64,000 nucleotides of DNA from CAYUET01 sp964443875 (GTDB lineage Bacteria; Auribacterota; JAFGBW01): assembly GCA_964443875.1 (NCBI GenBank), contig CAYUET010000001.1:186001-250000 (forward strand), read 5' to 3'. Positions within the stretch are counted from its first letter, which is position 1, and every line of letters begins with the position of its first letter. The notes under the pieces are model-generated. The model did not search any database, had not been told where the DNA came from, and was given only the letters and a program-made list of their open reading frames with translations. The position numbers and the translations under genes are program-made. Below, in pieces: positions 35,356-43,977 of the stretch.

Positions 35356-36545
35356 TAGATTAAATGTCCCATTTTGTTTTTTTTAGTCATCATGTATTTA
35401 TGATTATGTTCACAATGTCCTGTTATTAAAGGGATTCTCTCAACAATTTCCAGAGAATAACCTTCAAGGCCGATCAGTTTTACGGGATTATTGGTTAAAA
35501 GTCTGATTTTTTTAACCCCAAGATCCTTCAAAATCTGTGCACCTGTTCCATATTCACGAAGATCAGGGTCAAAACCCAGAAGAATATTGGCTTCCACCGT
35601 ATCCGCCCCCTGGTCCTGAAGCTTGTAAGCCTTAAGCTTATTGTAAAGGCCGATCCCCCGTCCCTCCTGTCTTAGATAAAGGACTACTCCGGCTCCCGCT
35701 TCAACAACTTTTTTCATGGATTCCTCAAGCTGGGAACCGCAATCACAGCGAACCGATCCCAGAACATCTCCCGTAAAACATTCCGAATGAACACGGACCA
35801 TCATGGGATCTTCAGTTATTGTTCCGTAACGCAGTGCAATATGCTGCAATCCATCGATCTGGGATTCATATAATAATAAATCAAAATCGCCATACCGGGT
35901 CGGAAGTTTTACATTAATTAAAAGTTTTACCAGTTTTTCTGTTTTTCTGCGGTATTCAATAAGCTGAACAATGGTGCATATTTTCAGATGATGTTTTTGA
36001 GCAAAAGGAATCAAGTCTGGAATTCTGGCCATGGATCCATCCTCATTCATAATCTCACAAATAACACCGGCGCCCTTAAAACCGCAGGCTTTTGCAAGAT
36101 CTACAGCGGCTTCGGTATGACCGGCACGAACCAGAACGCCCCCTTCTTTGGCAATCAGGGGAAAAACATGCCCCGGCTGATTGAAATCAGCAGGATGCGA
36201 AGAATCATCAATGAGTTTTAAAATTGTTTTGGCCCTGTCAAAGGCGGAAATTCCTGTGGATACCCCTTCCCTGGCATCAACGGAAACCGTAAACGCCGTT
36301 CCAAAAGAATCGCGGTTCTGCTGAACCATGGGCTGAATCTTCAATCTTTCAACTCTGTACCGTTCCATGGGGGTGCAAACAAGTCCGCGTCCGTATTTAA
36401 CCAGAAAATTAATGGCATCCGGGGTTACTTTTTCAGCTGCCAGAACCAGATCGCCTTCATTTTCACGGTTTTCATCATCCGTAATAATAACGATTTTTCC
36501 AGCTTTAAAATCCTCAATTATTTCTTCAATACTATTAAAGGCCAT
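35355..36545 (-). CDS. ribBA: Bifunctional DHBP synthase / GTP cyclohydrolase II
   Basis: A 396-residue enzyme for the two entry steps of riboflavin synthesis. Residues 1-200 are the DHBP synthase (RibB): DDENRENEGDLVLAAEKV with the metal-binding Glu, and GHTEAAVDLAKACG. Residues 205-396 are GTP cyclohydrolase II (RibA): HSECFTGDVLGSVRCDCG provides three zinc cysteines, and RQEGRGIGLYNKLKAYKLQ the catalytic Arg region. Both halves appear active. It has a strong promoter at 36598-36625 and only a short leader, with no FMN riboswitch visible. Confidence 0.97.
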   Translation of the reverse strand: MAFNSIEEIIEDFKAGKIVIITDDENRENEGDLVLAAEKVTPDAINFLVKYGRGLVCTPMERYRVERLKIQPMVQQNRDSFGTAFTVSVDAREGVSTGISAFDRAKTILKLIDDSSHPADFNQPGHVFPLIAKEGGVLVRAGHTEAAVDLAKACGFKGAGVICEIMNEDGSMARIPDLIPFAQKHHLKICTIVQLIEYRRKTEKLVKLLINVKLPTRYGDFDLLLYESQIDGLQHIALRYGTITEDPMMVRVHSECFTGDVLGSVRCDCGSQLEESMKKVVEAGAGVVLYLRQEGRGIGLYNKLKAYKLQDQGADTVEANILLGFDPDLREYGTGAQILKDLGVKKIRLLTNNPVKLIGLEGYSLEIVERIPLITGHCEHNHKYMMTKKNKMGHLI

Positions 36546-36597
36546 AATTTATATGAATATGAAATGGAAGTTAAAAACGTTAAATAATCCTGAGGGG

Positions 36598-36625
36598 ATT
36601 ATCATACATATCTTTCCCTTGTCAA
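36598..36625 (-). promoter_or_regulatory. Strong sigma-70 promoter of the ribBA-ribH-nusB-ftsY operon
   Basis: On the minus strand TTGACA (36620-36625), a 16-base spacer and GATAAT (36598-36603, five of six). Transcription would start near 36591, giving a leader of about 45 bases, too short for an FMN riboswitch. This implies basal, not FMN-controlled, expression. Confidence 0.7.
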
Positions 36626-36648
36626 AGGAAATCATTTAAGGGAAGTCA

Positions 36649-38346
36649 TCAAAGAATTTTCAATTCTCCCTTCCGAAGCAGCAGGGAAAGCTCTGCCTGG
36701 GGCAGAGGCGTAGAAAAAAGATAGCCCTGCATCTCCTGACAGCCCATAGAAGCTAAAAGCTTTAATTGTTCCAGGGTTTCCACCCCTTCGGCCACAATCT
36801 CAAGATCCAGTCCCCTGGCAATTTCAATAATGGCCTTGATGATAGCCGCCACATGACGTTCAACCGTGATATCTTTGATAAAGGCCTGATCTATCTTTAA
36901 AATATCAAAAGGAAATTTCTTTAAATAACTTAAGGAGGAATAACCTTTTCCAAAATCATCCAAGGCAATTTTAATCCCCATTTTTTTTAATTTATATAAG
37001 ATTTCAAGGGTTTCTCCGATATTCTGCACAGCAATGGATTCTGTGATCTCCAGTTCCAGATTTACCGGGTCCATCCCGGTGGATTTCAATATATTCTCAA
37101 TGGATTCAAAAAGATTTTTCTGTCTGAACTGTTTTGCCGATAAATTGATGGCTACTTTGGCAAGAGGCTCTCCCTCCTTCTCCCAAAGCTTGAATTGCAG
37201 ACAGGCCTGTTCCATTACCTTCTCACCCAAGGGAATAATCAATCCTGATTCTTCAGCCAATGGAATAAAAGAATCCGGAGTGATAAGGCCGATATCCGGA
37301 TGCTGCCAGCGTGCCAGGGCTTCAGCCCCTGCAATTTTCCCGGTCAGCACATTCACCCGGGGCTGATAAAAAACAACGATTTCACCCTTCTGAATGGCCT
37401 TTCGCAAACTATTTTCCAGGGTGAGCTGTTCAAAGGCTTTTGCATTCATGGCCGGGGTATAAAGCTGATAGGTATTGCGGCTGTAATTTTTAGCGCGATA
37501 CATGGCCGTCTCGGCATTTTTAACAAGAAAATCCATATCTGTTCCGTCAAGAGGGTACATGCTGATTCCGATGCTGGCAGTGATGTAGATCTCCTGTTTT
37601 CTCACAATAAAAGGCTGCTCCAGGAGCTGCCTGATCTTTTGAACAAACATGAGCACATGCTGAGGTTTGTAGATTTCGGTCACGATGAAAAAAAACTCAT
37701 CCCCGCCTATTCGGGCTACCGTATCCGTATCCCGGATAACCGTTTTCAGGCGTTCAGCCACATATTTTAAAAGAAGATTCCCGAAATCATGCCCCATGGA
37801 ATCATTGATGCGCTTGTAATGATCTATATCCAGAATTAAAACAGCAACATTACTTTGATTGTTTTTTGCATGGGCCAGAGACAGTTTCAGCCGGTCATAA
37901 AAAAGGTATCGGTTTGGAAGTCCTGTTAAATCGTCAAAATTTGAATGAAGTAAGTTGTTTCCTTCATTTCCGGATTGAATCAGTTGAAGATAAAATTCAA
38001 TCTTTCGTTTAAGCTGTCCTAGATCCTCAAAGGGATATTTTAAAAAATCATACTTCAGATCAGGGAAGGCCGCGGAAAGACCGTCAAGGATTGTTTTATC
38101 TTCAGAAACGAATAAAATGGGAGGAGTTTTTGTTTTTATTTTTCTTTTCATCAACAAAAGCAGCCTCATGGCATAGGTTTTATGATAAAGGGAGGCAATA
38201 ATCATGGAAAAAGAGGTATTTTCAAGCAGAGCAGCGGCTTCACGCACGCTCCCGGCTTCAAGTACAGGGTAAAATTCCCTCAGATTTCCCAGGGAAGGCG
38301 CAAAATTTTTTTTATCATAAAAGACTAAAATGGAAGCATCATTCAT
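36649..38346 (-). CDS. GGDEF-EAL protein with degenerate receiver-like N terminus
   Basis: A 565-residue cytoplasmic protein of cyclic-di-GMP metabolism. Residues 1-115 look like a response-regulator receiver fold (ILVFYDKKNFAPSL, FSMIIASLYHKTYAMRLLL, PPILFVSEDK) but the phosphoacceptor Asp is replaced, so it is probably a pseudo-receiver. Residues 135-295 are a GGDEF domain with an intact RIGGDEFFF motif; residues about 310-560 an EAL domain with AEALARWQHP, ALDDFGKGYSSL and AEGVETLEQL. Both catalytic signatures look complete, so net synthesis or breakdown of c-di-GMP cannot be told. It stands alone between the riboflavin operon and a divergent cluster. Confidence 0.94.
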   Translation of the reverse strand: MNDASILVFYDKKNFAPSLGNLREFYPVLEAGSVREAAALLENTSFSMIIASLYHKTYAMRLLLLMKRKIKTKTPPILFVSEDKTILDGLSAAFPDLKYDFLKYPFEDLGQLKRKIEFYLQLIQSGNEGNNLLHSNFDDLTGLPNRYLFYDRLKLSLAHAKNNQSNVAVLILDIDHYKRINDSMGHDFGNLLLKYVAERLKTVIRDTDTVARIGGDEFFFIVTEIYKPQHVLMFVQKIRQLLEQPFIVRKQEIYITASIGISMYPLDGTDMDFLVKNAETAMYRAKNYSRNTYQLYTPAMNAKAFEQLTLENSLRKAIQKGEIVVFYQPRVNVLTGKIAGAEALARWQHPDIGLITPDSFIPLAEESGLIIPLGEKVMEQACLQFKLWEKEGEPLAKVAINLSAKQFRQKNLFESIENILKSTGMDPVNLELEITESIAVQNIGETLEILYKLKKMGIKIALDDFGKGYSSLSYLKKFPFDILKIDQAFIKDITVERHVAAIIKAIIEIARGLDLEIVAEGVETLEQLKLLASMGCQEMQGYLFSTPLPQAELSLLLRKGELKIL

Positions 38347-38417
38347 AATATTTATCAGCTAAAAGTATACTAAATTTTATTTTTTCACAAGTGGAGAAAG
38401 ATTCAAAGGCGTAAAAG

Positions 38418-38446
38418 TTGATTTACTTAATTAAGAAATTGATTAT
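38418..38446 (+). promoter_or_regulatory. Possible promoter of the zf-TFIIB/LemA/M48 cluster
   Basis: TTGATT at 38418-38423, a 17-base spacer and GATTAT at 38441-38446 (four of six). A start near 38453 leaves 47 bases before the ATG at 38500, which is preceded by AAAGGAG. Confidence 0.4.
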
Positions 38447-38499
38447 TATAACAAAGCCGTTTTAATAAATTCATTCATCCTTTAAAGGAGATAAATCAT

Positions 38500-38898
38500 A
38501 TGCTTTGCCCCACATGCCGACAAGCCATGGTTATTCTTGAACTTCAAAACGTTGAAGTGGACCACTGCATCACCTGTGGCGGGATATGGCTCGACAGCGG
38601 AGAACTTGAAATTCTTCTTAATGGCCTGAATAATAAAGAGTCCCTTCTCTCTTCTTTTAAAACCAAATCCATTTCCTCTGAAGCCTTAAAAAAATGTCCG
38701 AACTGCTTTAAAAAAATGCAGCTTGTTTCATACAGACTCAAATCAGACGAAGTGGTCGTGGATAGATGCCTTCAGAATTGCGGTATCTGGTTTGACCGTC
38801 ATGAACTTTTAAAACTGATTGAATTGGGTGGGGTCGATAACGAAAACAAAAACAGCATACATAATCTTCTGTCCAGTATTTTTAAAAAAGGAGCTTAA
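38500..38898 (+). CDS. zf-TFIIB family protein with two zinc ribbons
   Basis: A 132-residue protein with two TFIIB-type zinc ribbons. The first uses MLCPTCRQ and HCITCGGIWLDSGELE (residues 3-30); the second KKCPNCFKK and RCLQNCGIWFDRHELLKL (residues about 65-107). The sequence GGIWLDxGEL is diagnostic for the family. These small proteins are thought to bind nucleic acid or regulate neighbours but are poorly defined. It is first in a three-gene cluster with lemA and an M48 protease that also ends in zinc ribbons, an arrangement that suggests a common membrane-stress function. Confidence 0.9.
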   Translation: MLCPTCRQAMVILELQNVEVDHCITCGGIWLDSGELEILLNGLNNKESLLSSFKTKSISSEALKKCPNCFKKMQLVSYRLKSDEVVVDRCLQNCGIWFDRHELLKLIELGGVDNENKNSIHNLLSSIFKKGA

Positions 38899-38900
38899 AA

Positions 38901-39461
38901 ATGATATCAGCATTTCTTATTCTTTTAGGAGTTTTTGTTATTTTGGTGTTTATCCTGATCGGAATGTATAACGGCCTTATTCAAACCAGAAACCAGGTTA
39001 AAAATTCATGGTCACAAATTGATGTTCAGCTGAAAAGGAGGCATGATCTCATCCCCAACCTGATTGAAACAGCCAAAGGCTATGTCAAACATGAAAGAGA
39101 AACTCTTGAAAACATTACCAAGGCAAGAACTCAGGCCCAGGGAGCCCTCAATATTCCTGATAAAATCAAAACTGAAACAGAGCTTACCGGTGCCCTGACC
39201 CGTTTTTTTGCCGTTGCTGAAAACTATCCTGATTTAAAGGCCAATCAGAATTTCCTTTCCCTTCAGGAAGAGCTTTCTTCCACTGAAAATAAGATAGCCT
39301 TTGCAAGACAGGCCTACAATGATTCTGTTTTGTTTTATAATAATAAAATAGAAATGTTCCCCTCCAATATCATAGCCGGAATGTTTAATTTCAAACAGGA
39401 GGTTTTTTTTGAAATTGAAAACAAAGCGGAAAAAGAAGTCCCTAAAGTCAGTTTTCAATAA
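38901..39461 (+). CDS. lemA: LemA family protein
   Basis: A 186-residue membrane protein. It has one N-terminal helix (about residues 3-24, SAFLILLGVFVILVFILIGMY), then NGLIQTRNQVKNSWSQIDVQLKRRHDLIPNL region (about 25-55), the LemA signature, and a long helical bundle. The C-terminal YNNKIEMFPSNIIAGMFNF is also conserved. LemA proteins commonly occur beside HtpX-type M48 proteases, as here, but their role is unknown. It begins two bases after the zf-TFIIB gene and ends 21 bases before the protease. Confidence 0.95.
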   Translation: MISAFLILLGVFVILVFILIGMYNGLIQTRNQVKNSWSQIDVQLKRRHDLIPNLIETAKGYVKHERETLENITKARTQAQGALNIPDKIKTETELTGALTRFFAVAENYPDLKANQNFLSLQEELSSTENKIAFARQAYNDSVLFYNNKIEMFPSNIIAGMFNFKQEVFFEIENKAEKEVPKVSFQ

Positions 39462-39482
39462 TATCTTCAGAGAACAGCGGTT

Positions 39483-40886
39483 ATGATGTGGGAAATAATT
39501 AAATCCAATCAGCGCAAATCATGGCTGATTTTTTCAGGTATGGGCCTTTGCCTGATTCTTTTAGGATGGCTTATCGGAGAAGCTGTACTTCCCTCCCAGG
39601 GTGGAGTATCCGGAATCCTTGCCGCCGGTGTAATCTGGACAATTCTCTCCCTCATCAGTTTCTTTGCCGGAGACTCCATTGTTCTTTCCTCCAGTCATGC
39701 CAAAGAAGTGACACGGGAAATGCATCCCATGCTTTTTAACATCGTAGAGGAAATGAAAATTGCAGCTTCGCTTCCGGCAATTCCCAAAATCTACATCATT
39801 GATGACCCTGCCCCCAATGCCTTTGCCACAGGGCGTTCCCCTGAAAAAAGTGCGGTGGCTGTAACGGCCGGACTTCTTCAGATGTGCACACGGGATGAAC
39901 TTCAGGGCGTTATTGCCCATGAAATGTCCCATATCCTGAACCGGGATATCCTGTATGTCACTTTTGCCGGCGTTTTGCTTGGCAGCATTACTCTTGTTGC
40001 TGAAGTTTTTTTACGCAGCTTAAGAACTTCAGGCTCTTCCAGACGTTACAGGTCAGACAACAACGGAGCAGGCCAGGCTCAGGCGATCATGCTGGTGATT
40101 GCGCTTGTGTTTGCTGTTTTAGCTCCCATTCTTGCCCGTCTTTTATATTTTTCACTTTCCAGAAAAAGAGAATACCTTGCAGATGCTTGTGCAGTAAGGC
40201 TTACACGCTATCCTGAAGGACTGGCTTCCGCTCTTGAAAAAATTTCCGGCAGTTATTATAAACTTTCCACGGCCAACAGTATCACGGCCCCCATGTATAT
40301 TACAAACCCCTTTCCTCAAAAAACAATGTCTCTGTTTAATTTCAGCACCCACCCTCCTGTTATAGAGAGGATTAAAATTTTAAGAAACATTCATCAGGGG
40401 GCTAATTTCAGGCAATATATGGATGCCTATTCCTCGATCAAAGGAAAAGCCTCTCTTATTCCGGATTCAGCCATGAAAGACAATGCGGCCATCCCCCTGC
40501 TTAATAAAGAAAAAACCTCTGCAGTCCCCCAGAGTTCCAGAAAAGAACTTTTTGATCTTATGAGAGCCGTAAATAATTATACCTTTATCAATTGTTTATG
40601 CGGCTTAAAAATCAAAGTGCCGCCCAATTATAACAATCCTCTTTTAGCCTGCCCCAAATGCGGGAAAAAACATCCTGTCCTTGATAAATCTTCGGAACAG
40701 AAAAAAAATAAAAAAGCAGAAAATAATATTTCAAAAAAAGAACAGGTTTATATCCGGAAACAGGAAGGATGGGAAACACTTTCCTGCAGAGGCTGCGGAA
40801 AAAAAATTCAACTGTCTCCGGGCTTCACCAACTCAAAGATCTTCTGCCAAATCTGCGGACAGACAATTATCATTCATTCAGAATAA
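39483..40886 (+). CDS. M48 family (HtpX-like) membrane metalloprotease with C-terminal zinc ribbons
   Basis: A 467-residue integral membrane zinc protease. Two hydrophobic hairpin helices open the protein (residues about 14-65), followed by the catalytic HEMSH at 146-150 and a later Glu-containing KREYLADACAVRL (about 230) giving the third zinc ligand. Two more helices lie near 155-215. HtpX-type enzymes degrade misfolded membrane proteins. The C-terminal 90 residues are unusual: CLCGLKIKVPPNY to ACPKCGKKH, and LSCRGCGKKIQL to FCQICGQT, two CxxC/CxxC zinc-ribbon modules joined by a lysine-rich linker. Such ribbons are not part of ordinary HtpX. It is the last gene of the zf-TFIIB/LemA cluster. 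Confidence 0.93.
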   Translation: MMWEIIKSNQRKSWLIFSGMGLCLILLGWLIGEAVLPSQGGVSGILAAGVIWTILSLISFFAGDSIVLSSSHAKEVTREMHPMLFNIVEEMKIAASLPAIPKIYIIDDPAPNAFATGRSPEKSAVAVTAGLLQMCTRDELQGVIAHEMSHILNRDILYVTFAGVLLGSITLVAEVFLRSLRTSGSSRRYRSDNNGAGQAQAIMLVIALVFAVLAPILARLLYFSLSRKREYLADACAVRLTRYPEGLASALEKISGSYYKLSTANSITAPMYITNPFPQKTMSLFNFSTHPPVIERIKILRNIHQGANFRQYMDAYSSIKGKASLIPDSAMKDNAAIPLLNKEKTSAVPQSSRKELFDLMRAVNNYTFINCLCGLKIKVPPNYNNPLLACPKCGKKHPVLDKSSEQKKNKKAENNISKKEQVYIRKQEGWETLSCRGCGKKIQLSPGFTNSKIFCQICGQTIIIHSE

Positions 40887-40894
40887 ACTATTAA

Positions 40895-41989
40895 TCATTT
40901 GTTGATTTTTGCCTTAAAATGCGGAGAATCCCCCCATTCGTTATATCCCATTTTCCGGCCGATCGAAAGTATCCTTCGTTCAAGGCAGCCGGCACACATT
41001 TCTGCCGTTTCATCCAGACAGGGTTTCCCCTCATAGAGAAGATATTCTCTGCGATGCTCCAGAGGCGTCACTACAGGCATGATGACATTGGCCCCAAACT
41101 CAAGCCCCTGCTCACGTCCGTCCTCTTTTATCGCCTGCAAGGCCGTTGTTGAGGCAATATTGACATTCTTCAATACAATACGGGTGGCGGCAATCATTAA
41201 TAAGGACTGTAGAAAAAGATCATCTTTAGCGGCCTCCACCTGTTTTTCAAAACGTTTCATGGGCGTTGCTTTGTGAATCAGGAACGGCCCCATGCCGATC
41301 ATATCCACATTCATTTTTTTAAAAAACAGAATATCTTCGGCCAGCATTGAGGTCGTCTGTCCCGGAATCCCTATCATCACTCCGGTACCCACCTGGAAAC
41401 CAATTTCTTTTAGCCACTCAAGACACTGAATTCTTTTCTCCAAAGTTTGCCTGGGAGGATGAATCTGTCTGAATAAATCCGGATTGGAGGACTCTATCCG
41501 CAGAAGATATCGGTGAGCTCCGGCATCAAACAGTCTTTGAAAAGATTCTTTTGTCTGTTCCCCGACACTTAAAGTGATTCCAAGCCCGTCCTTAAGTTTT
41601 TCACTGCAGGTATGCTTTTTAATTTTTCGAATCAGATGAACCAGAAAATCCACAAATTCAGAATCTCTTCTTTCTCCGGATTGAAGGACCATGGAGCCAT
41701 AGCCCTTTTCCATGGAAAACTCAGCACATTCAAGAATTTCCTTTTCAGTCAGACAATAGCGTTTCAATTCATGATTGGATTTCCGGATTCCGCAATAAAA
41801 ACAGTCACAGTCACAGTGATTGGAAAATTCCACAATTCCTCTGAAATAGACCTGATCCGAACAATACTGAAATAAAAGATCCCGGGCTTTCATCCTGATC
41901 AATTCAATATCCGAAGGATCCCGGGCATCAAGAATAATGCGGATATCATCAATCTCTGCAAGATCCTTTTTTAATAACTGTTCAATCAT
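40895..41989 (-). CDS. hydE: [FeFe]-hydrogenase maturase HydE, radical SAM
   Basis: A 364-residue radical SAM enzyme for assembly of the H-cluster diiron subsite. The SAM-binding cluster cysteines are Cys59, Cys63 and Cys66 (HCDCDCFYCG). A second C-terminal cluster motif Cx7CxxC is present as CLDETAEMCAGC, spaced as in the characterised Thermotoga enzyme. HydE works after HydG has supplied Fe(CO)(CN) units. It is downstream of a 79-residue gene (overlapping start and stop regions) and of hydG. HydF and hydrogenase genes are not in the window. Confidence 0.96.
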   Translation of the reverse strand: MIEQLLKKDLAEIDDIRIILDARDPSDIELIRMKARDLLFQYCSDQVYFRGIVEFSNHCDCDCFYCGIRKSNHELKRYCLTEKEILECAEFSMEKGYGSMVLQSGERRDSEFVDFLVHLIRKIKKHTCSEKLKDGLGITLSVGEQTKESFQRLFDAGAHRYLLRIESSNPDLFRQIHPPRQTLEKRIQCLEWLKEIGFQVGTGVMIGIPGQTTSMLAEDILFFKKMNVDMIGMGPFLIHKATPMKRFEKQVEAAKDDLFLQSLLMIAATRIVLKNVNIASTTALQAIKEDGREQGLEFGANVIMPVVTPLEHRREYLLYEGKPCLDETAEMCAGCLERRILSIGRKMGYNEWGDSPHFKAKINK

Positions 41990-42225
41990 CTTCCCAGGCC
42001 TGTTTTGTAATGTTTAATTTTAATATAAACTTCGTCAGGAATAAATGAGGAATAAATCACAAGCCCGTATTCGGAAGATATGGTCACTTTGACAGGCAGA
42101 CAGATATCGGTTTCAGCGCCGGAAATAGAAGATAAGGCTTCCCATCTTTTCCCGACAATTTTTACCGGTACAACTTTCAGTCCATACAAAGATGCCAATT
42201 CTTCAGCAATTTCATTAATATTCAT
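41986..42225 (-). CDS. Small protein between hydG and hydE
   Basis: A 79-residue soluble protein with no family I recognise. It has a helix (NINEIAEELASLYG), followed by alternating hydrophobic strands (LKVVPVKIVGKRW, DICLPVKVTISSE, YGLVIYSSFIPDEVYIKI), and could be a small beta-rich domain. I use the ATG at 42225, one base after the hydG stop; an upstream in-frame start inside hydG is possible. Its last four bases overlap the hydE start. Its place between two maturases suggests a helper or regulator of H-cluster assembly, which is only an inference from position. Confidence 0.7.
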   Translation of the reverse strand: MNINEIAEELASLYGLKVVPVKIVGKRWEALSSISGAETDICLPVKVTISSEYGLVIYSSFIPDEVYIKIKHYKTGLGR

Positions 42226-42226
42226 A

Positions 42227-43717
42227 TTAATAATAGATATCCCTGTCACCGCTGCATATTTTCTCATAGCTTTTATAAAAAGCAGTGTAAAGAGAGGGTA
42301 GTTTTATTTTCACTTCCTCTATTTCTTTTTGAAGAACGATTTCCCCGACTTTTCTTGTTTCTTCCGATGCAAAATCATCCAGCCATTCCTTGAAGGTTAA
42401 AACCGCATTAAGTTTGCAAAACTGTCCCTCTCGTCCGCACCTTAAAAGTTCCATAATGCATTTCCCCGTGCGGCCTGAACGGTAGCCGGCCGTGCAGAAA
42501 GAGGTAATATTTCCCATTTCCGCCAGTTCACGGATCATTTGATCCAGGGTACGGGTATCCCCGAGAATAAACTGCTGATCATCCGCATTCTGATTTTCAT
42601 CACATCGGCTGTAGGCACCAAGTCCAAGCCTTGAGGAGGCATCCGCCTGGGTTACTCCGTATCGAAAGGCCTGCCTGCGGATATCCGCATTTTCTCTCGC
42701 TGTAATAATCATGCCCACGTAGGGAACAGACAGACGGATAATGCTTAATGCCTTTAAAAAGTTTCTGTCGCTCATTCTATGGGGAGTCTTTTCAATAAAG
42801 GGAGCATGGCTTGCAGGTTCAAGCCTTGGAAAGGAAATTGTGTGCGGACCAATCCCCATTTTCTTTTCCAGTTCAATGGCATGGCTTAAAAGCCCCAGAA
42901 TTTCAAATTTCCAATCATACAGGCCAAAAAGAGCACCAATTCCAACGTCGTCAATTCCAGCCTCCAGAGCCCTGTGCATGGAATAGAGCCTCCATGGAAA
43001 ATTATTTTTCAAGGTTTTTTTAGGATGAAGTTTGCTGAAGGTATCATGATGATAGGTTTCCTGAAATACCTGATACGTTCCTATGCCCACAGCATTCAGT
43101 TTTTTTAAATCCTCAATGGGAAGAGGAGCCGCATTGACATTCACTCTCCTGATCTGACCGATCCCCCCCCTCGGGGTCTTTGCGGAAACAGAATAAACAG
43201 TCTGAATCGTTTCCGCGATGTAATCCGTATCCGTTCTCGGATCTTCCCCATAAACAACAATCAGACGCTTATGCCCGATTTGACCGGCAAGGTATTCTGT
43301 TGCGGTTCTGACCTCGTCCATGGTCAAAGCACCTCTCTCCATGGCTTTATTGCTTTTTCTGAAACCGCAATACACACAGTCATTCACACAGTAGGTACTC
43401 ATATAAAGAGGAGCAAAAGTCACAATACGGTTATCATAGACTTTTTTCTTTACTTCCAGAGCGGTCGCTCTCATTTTCTCCAGAGTCTCTTCATCTTCCA
43501 CATGAATGAGGGCAGCAGTCTCTTCAGGAGACAATGTCTGTATGGCTAAAGATTTCTGAAGAATGTCATGGATCTTTCCGGGATCAGGATTTTTACCCGT
43601 TTCCAATGCCTGAAAAATGGCACTCTCATTAATAAAATCCTTTCCCTGATCCATATACTTAAGATATTCCTCAGGTTTAATACGCTTTTCAATCCATTGA
43701 TCTGCAGCTGTTTTCAT
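42227..43717 (-). CDS. hydG: [FeFe]-hydrogenase maturase HydG, auxiliary-cluster cysteine missing
   Basis: A 496-residue radical SAM tyrosine lyase that makes CO and CN for the H-cluster. The SAM cluster motif is intact (YCVNDCVYCGF). The family segment PRLEPASHAP and VTQADASSRLGLGAY identify HydG over ThiH. The C-terminal auxiliary cluster normally uses CxxC-X22-C. Here the region reads SFCTAGYRSGRTGKC, so Cys408 and Cys434 are present but the middle Cys is Gly411 (codon at 42485-42487). Two extra cysteines, Cys420 and Cys427, lie nearby and might compensate. The start at 43717 has AAGGAGAATG. It is preceded by 260 bases with an imperfect hairpin. Probably functional, but altered cluster ligation should be considered. 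Confidence 0.95.
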   Translation of the reverse strand: MKTAADQWIEKRIKPEEYLKYMDQGKDFINESAIFQALETGKNPDPGKIHDILQKSLAIQTLSPEETAALIHVEDEETLEKMRATALEVKKKVYDNRIVTFAPLYMSTYCVNDCVYCGFRKSNKAMERGALTMDEVRTATEYLAGQIGHKRLIVVYGEDPRTDTDYIAETIQTVYSVSAKTPRGGIGQIRRVNVNAAPLPIEDLKKLNAVGIGTYQVFQETYHHDTFSKLHPKKTLKNNFPWRLYSMHRALEAGIDDVGIGALFGLYDWKFEILGLLSHAIELEKKMGIGPHTISFPRLEPASHAPFIEKTPHRMSDRNFLKALSIIRLSVPYVGMIITARENADIRRQAFRYGVTQADASSRLGLGAYSRCDENQNADDQQFILGDTRTLDQMIRELAEMGNITSFCTAGYRSGRTGKCIMELLRCGREGQFCKLNAVLTFKEWLDDFASEETRKVGEIVLQKEIEEVKIKLPSLYTAFYKSYEKICSGDRDIYY

Positions 43718-43763
43718 TTTATCATTCTCCTTTAATTCATTCAGATTCCCTATCCGGAAATAC

Positions 43764-43796
43764 AGAGACAGGTAAAAAACCTTTTACGTCACCTCT
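43764..43796 (-). promoter_or_regulatory. Imperfect hairpin in the hydG leader
   Basis: On the minus strand AGA-GAC-GTAAAA pairs with TTTTAC-GTC-TCT, with small bulges and a short loop. It lies about 47 bases before the hydG start and might regulate RNA stability or translation. The rest of 43797-43977 shows a TTGACC box but no partner at the right distance. Confidence 0.3.
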
Positions 43797-43977
43797 TAAG
43801 TCGACTGGAGGACACATATCCCATGATTTATTAAATTCTCATTAACGAGTTCTATTTTTCCGGCTCTAAAAATCTTTTCCAGGCGATTAATCATACTGTC
43901 CCCATTGAATAATATTCATTAATTCGCCCCAAAAAACAAAAAAGGGTCAAGGGGATCTGTAAAAATGGGGATTATTT

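Noticed and set aside
36546..36648. Possible FMN riboswitch before ribBA
   Set aside because: Promoter -10 at 36598-36603 leaves a leader of about 45 bases, and no RFN-type conserved sequence is seen.
36649..38346. Classical response regulator with GGDEF-EAL output
   Set aside because: The N-terminal fold is receiver-like but the phosphorylatable Asp is not found where expected, so I call it a pseudo-receiver.
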